From Acinetobacter proteolyticus (GTDB taxonomy: Bacteria > Pseudomonadota > Gammaproteobacteria > Pseudomonadales > Moraxellaceae): a stretch of DNA of 64,000 nucleotides. Shown here piece by piece: positions 61,919 through 64,000 of this stretch. The translations under genes were made by a program, and so were the position numbers. Numbering within the stretch: the first letter of the stretch is position 1; every line of letters begins with the position of its first letter. Under the pieces are notes generated by a model that worked only from the letters and a program-made list of their open reading frames with translations, was not told where the DNA came from and searched no databases. Location of the stretch: NCBI RefSeq assembly GCF_000367945.1, contig NZ_KB849179.1, positions 186,001 through 250,000 of the forward strand. Reading direction: 5' to 3'.

Positions 61919-62539
61919 ATGAAAAATTTTATTTTAACCAGCGCGGCTGCAATTGTTGCAGTATGTTCTACACAGAGTATGGCCGCTGATTTTGTTGCTG
62001 GTAAAGATTATACCGTGGTTCAAAATCCAGTAAAAACCTCCGCCCCTGCCAATACAATCGAAGTGAGAGAGTTTTTTTGGTATGGATGTTCTTATTGCTT
62101 TAAATTAGAACCACATATGCAGTCTTGGTTAAAGACCATTCCTAAAGATGTTTACTTTCTGCGTACGCCAGCGGCAATGAACCCGATGTGGGAGCAGGGT
62201 GCGCGTGCATATTATGTGAGTGAGGCTTTAGGTGTACGTAAACGTACCCATTTACCGTTATTCCATATCAATTTTTCAGGTCAAGAAAGAGTCTTACAAA
62301 AAGAGGCTTTTGCTAAGTTTTTTACTCAATATGGTATTTCTGAGGCTAAATTTAATAGCAGCTATGATTCTTTCCCGATTACAGCAAAAATTGCGGAATC
62401 AAATCAATTGGCGCAAAAATATCAACTTACGGGCGTTCCAGCTGTTGTGGTCAATGGTAAATATATTGTCCAAGGCGGGGATAATAAAGTTGTTCAAGTT
62501 GTTGAATATCTAGTGAATAAAGAGCGTAAGGCTCAGTAA
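61919..62539 (+). CDS. dsbA: Thiol:disulfide interchange protein DsbA
   Basis: Periplasmic oxidase that forms disulfides in exported proteins. 206 residues from the ATG at 61919, chosen because it gives a proper signal peptide (MKNFILTSAAAIVAVCSTQSMAADF); 17 codons upstream are open. Mature start FVAGKDYTVVQNPV, then the active site EFFWYGCSYCFKLEPHM with C57-S-Y-C60 rather than the CPHC of E. coli DsbA. The cis-proline loop is LTGVPAVVVNGKYIVQGG. The helical insert is normal. It follows an orphan eptA-like gene (whose folding needs disulfides) behind a terminator. Confidence 0.93.
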   Translation: MKNFILTSAAAIVAVCSTQSMAADFVAGKDYTVVQNPVKTSAPANTIEVREFFWYGCSYCFKLEPHMQSWLKTIPKDVYFLRTPAAMNPMWEQGARAYYVSEALGVRKRTHLPLFHINFSGQERVLQKEAFAKFFTQYGISEAKFNSSYDSFPITAKIAESNQLAQKYQLTGVPAVVVNGKYIVQGGDNKVVQVVEYLVNKERKAQ

Positions 62540-62600
62540 TTTTGATGTTTGAACCGATGGCAGACCTTTTAAAGTCTGTGTCGTAAATCAAGCACGTATG

Positions 62601-62640
62601 AAGGTGTTGTCAGTACGATTGCTACAACACTTCTTCGTTT
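62601..62640 (+). terminator. Possible terminator of dsbA
   Basis: GTGTTGT / ACAACAC stem with a 13-nt loop and a weak CTTCGTTTA tail. A second hairpin (GCCGCA/TGCGGC, 62682-62699) lies further on. Confidence 0.35.
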
Positions 62641-62752
62641 ATAAAATTGTTCACGATTTAAAATAAAGAGGCCGAGCCAGCGCCGCATCGTTTTGCGGCC
62701 TTGTCATGGTTTTATACGACTCATGATCAAACAGACTTCTTTATACTAAAAA

Positions 62753-62950
62753 TTAACTCTCTTTAAAGGTTTCATTCAATGCTTGTTGCACTGCATCTAC
62801 ACGTGATTTACAGGCTTTGTATGCATTCATTGACTCCTCAACAATCTTCATTAAGTTATCAATATCAGGTTCTTCCTGAGCTTCGAGCAGCGCCGCATTT
62901 TTTTTGAGCAGGCTATAACCGTCTTTAAAGCTTAATTCTTTTTTACTCAT
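62753..62950 (-). CDS. xseB: Exodeoxyribonuclease VII small subunit
   Basis: 65 residues from the ATG at 62950, which overlaps the end of xseA by 8 bp. Helical: FKDGYSLLKKNAALLEAQEEPDIDNLMKIVEESMNAYKACKSRVDAVQQALNE, matching the two-helix XseB plan (about 70-80 residues). Exo VII (one XseA, several XseB) degrades single-stranded DNA from both ends to acid-soluble oligomers. The overlap with xseA means coupled translation and supports the call. Confidence 0.92.
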   Translation of the reverse strand: MSKKELSFKDGYSLLKKNAALLEAQEEPDIDNLMKIVEESMNAYKACKSRVDAVQQALNETFKES

Positions 62951-64000
62951 GATCAATGACCTCTTTGATATGACTTACATTGGCATGGATATAACCATCA
63001 TGCATTTCAACAGCAATGCTTGAGCCGACTTGTTGCACAGAGCGAATTGCTTTGTTTTCACTACGCACAATGGCATAGCCTTTGGCTAAAACATGTTTGG
63101 GATTTTGCAGTAATGTTTCCCGCATCAAGGCTTCGATTTGGGTCGAGGCCGTTTTAAGTTGCTGTTTCGCAAAATATTGCAGGGTTGATTTAGCAACTTG
63201 GAGGTGTAAATTACTGGCGCTGATTTGATTCTCTGCCTGTGATTTGATAACACTCATCAATCGATCATTTTGGCTTTGATAGGCGGTAATCTGATGTTGA
63301 GACAGTAGTTTGATAGTTTGTAGATGATTGACGACATCTTGTGAGCGTTCTGCAATCAGATTTCGAATTCCTGCAATGACTTTACTGGGTGTATCAAAGG
63401 AACGATGTGCAAGCTCATCTAAAATGGTTCGGTCTTTTTCATGTCCAATACCGACCCAGATAGGGACTTTGCGTTTACACAGCAGGGCAGCCAGATCATA
63501 GTCATTTAAATAAGCTAAATCGTTGACTGCACCACCACCACGAATGATCACGATTAGATCTGGTGGTAGGGTATAATCTTTTGCCCACTGGCGTAGCCCT
63601 GAGCTTAAAGACTCCATAATACTGTGTGCGGCGGTATTGCCTTGAAAAGTCGCGGTGTGATAAACAAAATGACAAACACCGGCTTGGTGTAATGCATCGG
63701 CATCTTTTTTGAAATCACCTAAACCTGCAGCATTTTCTGGGGCAATCACCAGTACATTTTCAATATCAAAAGGTGCAGGCAGTTCTTTATTCAAATGTAC
63801 CAGACCTTCATTGCTTAATCGCGCTAGAATCTGTTGATAGCGTTTCGCAATATCGCCCAAGGTAAAGCTTGAGTCAATGTCTTCAATATTGACCGAAAAG
63901 CCATATTGCGGATCAAAACGAGCCTTGATTTTAATCAGTACATTTAAATCTTTTGAAAGTTCAACCCCACTTTCACGCTCAAATTTAAGCACCATTTTAG
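62943..64000 (-). CDS. xseA: Exodeoxyribonuclease VII large subunit (5' end beyond the window)
   Basis: The catalytic subunit of Exo VII. At least 350 residues are present; the normal length is about 440-460, and the frame is open to the right edge, so the N-terminal OB-fold part is only partly here. Visible are TLGDIAKRYQQILARLSNEGLVHLNKELPAP, LPPDLIVIIRGGGAVNDLAYLNDYDLAALLCKRKVPIWVGIGHEKDRTILDELAHRSFDTPSKV, the central block with GGGA and IGHEKD motifs, then the long coiled-coil region and QVGSSIAVEMHDGYIHANVSHI. It overlaps xseB by 8 bp. Confidence 0.93.
   Translation of the reverse strand, partial: KMVLKFERESGVELSKDLNVLIKIKARFDPQYGFSVNIEDIDSSFTLGDIAKRYQQILARLSNEGLVHLNKELPAPFDIENVLVIAPENAAGLGDFKKDADALHQAGVCHFVYHTATFQGNTAAHSIMESLSSGLRQWAKDYTLPPDLIVIIRGGGAVNDLAYLNDYDLAALLCKRKVPIWVGIGHEKDRTILDELAHRSFDTPSKVIAGIRNLIAERSQDVVNHLQTIKLLSQHQITAYQSQNDRLMSVIKSQAENQISASNLHLQVAKSTLQYFAKQQLKTASTQIEALMRETLLQNPKHVLAKGYAIVRSENKAIRSVQQVGSSIAVEMHDGYIHANVSHIKEVIDHE

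Overview
The window is a stretch of an AT-rich gammaproteobacterial chromosome that looks like Acinetobacter (Moraxellaceae). The signs are the base composition, two small secreted proteins of the MCR_0457 type, an nlpD-like gene next to surE with no rpoS behind it, an AmpG with a long insert, and several dispersed inverted-end repeats. I cannot name the species. Most of the window is core chromosome. The main accessory segment is a type VI secretion (T6SS) VgrG cargo cassette at about 7.5-17.1 kb.

Layout. 0.1-7.2 kb: a FadL-type outer-membrane protein and a secreted protein facing a LysR regulator, then a lone astA (preceded by a 36-codon ORF) and a CycA-like permease. 7.5-17.1 kb: vgrG, a probable toxin overlapping its end, three related putative immunity genes (the third truncated), two tandem putative lipoprotein genes and one small lipoprotein. 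17.1-21.0 kb: nudJ-mnmA-hflD-purB on the minus strand, the order also found in E. coli. 21.3-29.5 kb: fmdA/fmdB, a gamma carbonic anhydrase homologue, dacC (PBP5/6), two MCR_0457 paralogues around a glyoxalase-fold gene, surE, an nlpD/envC-like gene and a LysR gene. 29.5-36.8 kb: a Lon-type protease, ampG-gloA, an SBF transporter and rpmE.

36.8-45.4 kb: a minus-strand operon epmB - PilZ-domain protein - FimX-like degenerate EAL protein, divergent from efp, then cstA-ybdD. EpmB lysylates EF-P, so epmB and efp form a functional pair; a repeat element fills most of the region between them. 45.4-50.8 kb: moxR-DUF58-tgpA, tRNA-Val, a strong candidate small RNA, a small membrane protein and pirin. 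50.9-56.8 kb: argG, a LysR/EamA divergent pair and a fadH-like reductase. 56.9-64 kb: tRNA-Ser, a small ORF, kup, an orphan eptA-like phosphoethanolamine transferase next to dsbA, and xseB/xseA (xseA runs off the right edge).

The items most worth a second look are the T6SS cassette with its duplicated and recombined immunity/lipoprotein genes, the structured RNA candidate at 49562-49717, the dispersed repeat family (34909-35189, 41718-41984, 42753-42905, and a decayed copy near 26.5 kb), the ORF in front of astA, and the FimX/PilZ pair co-transcribed with epmB. Function calls rest on reading motifs and remembered family sequences; no database search was run.
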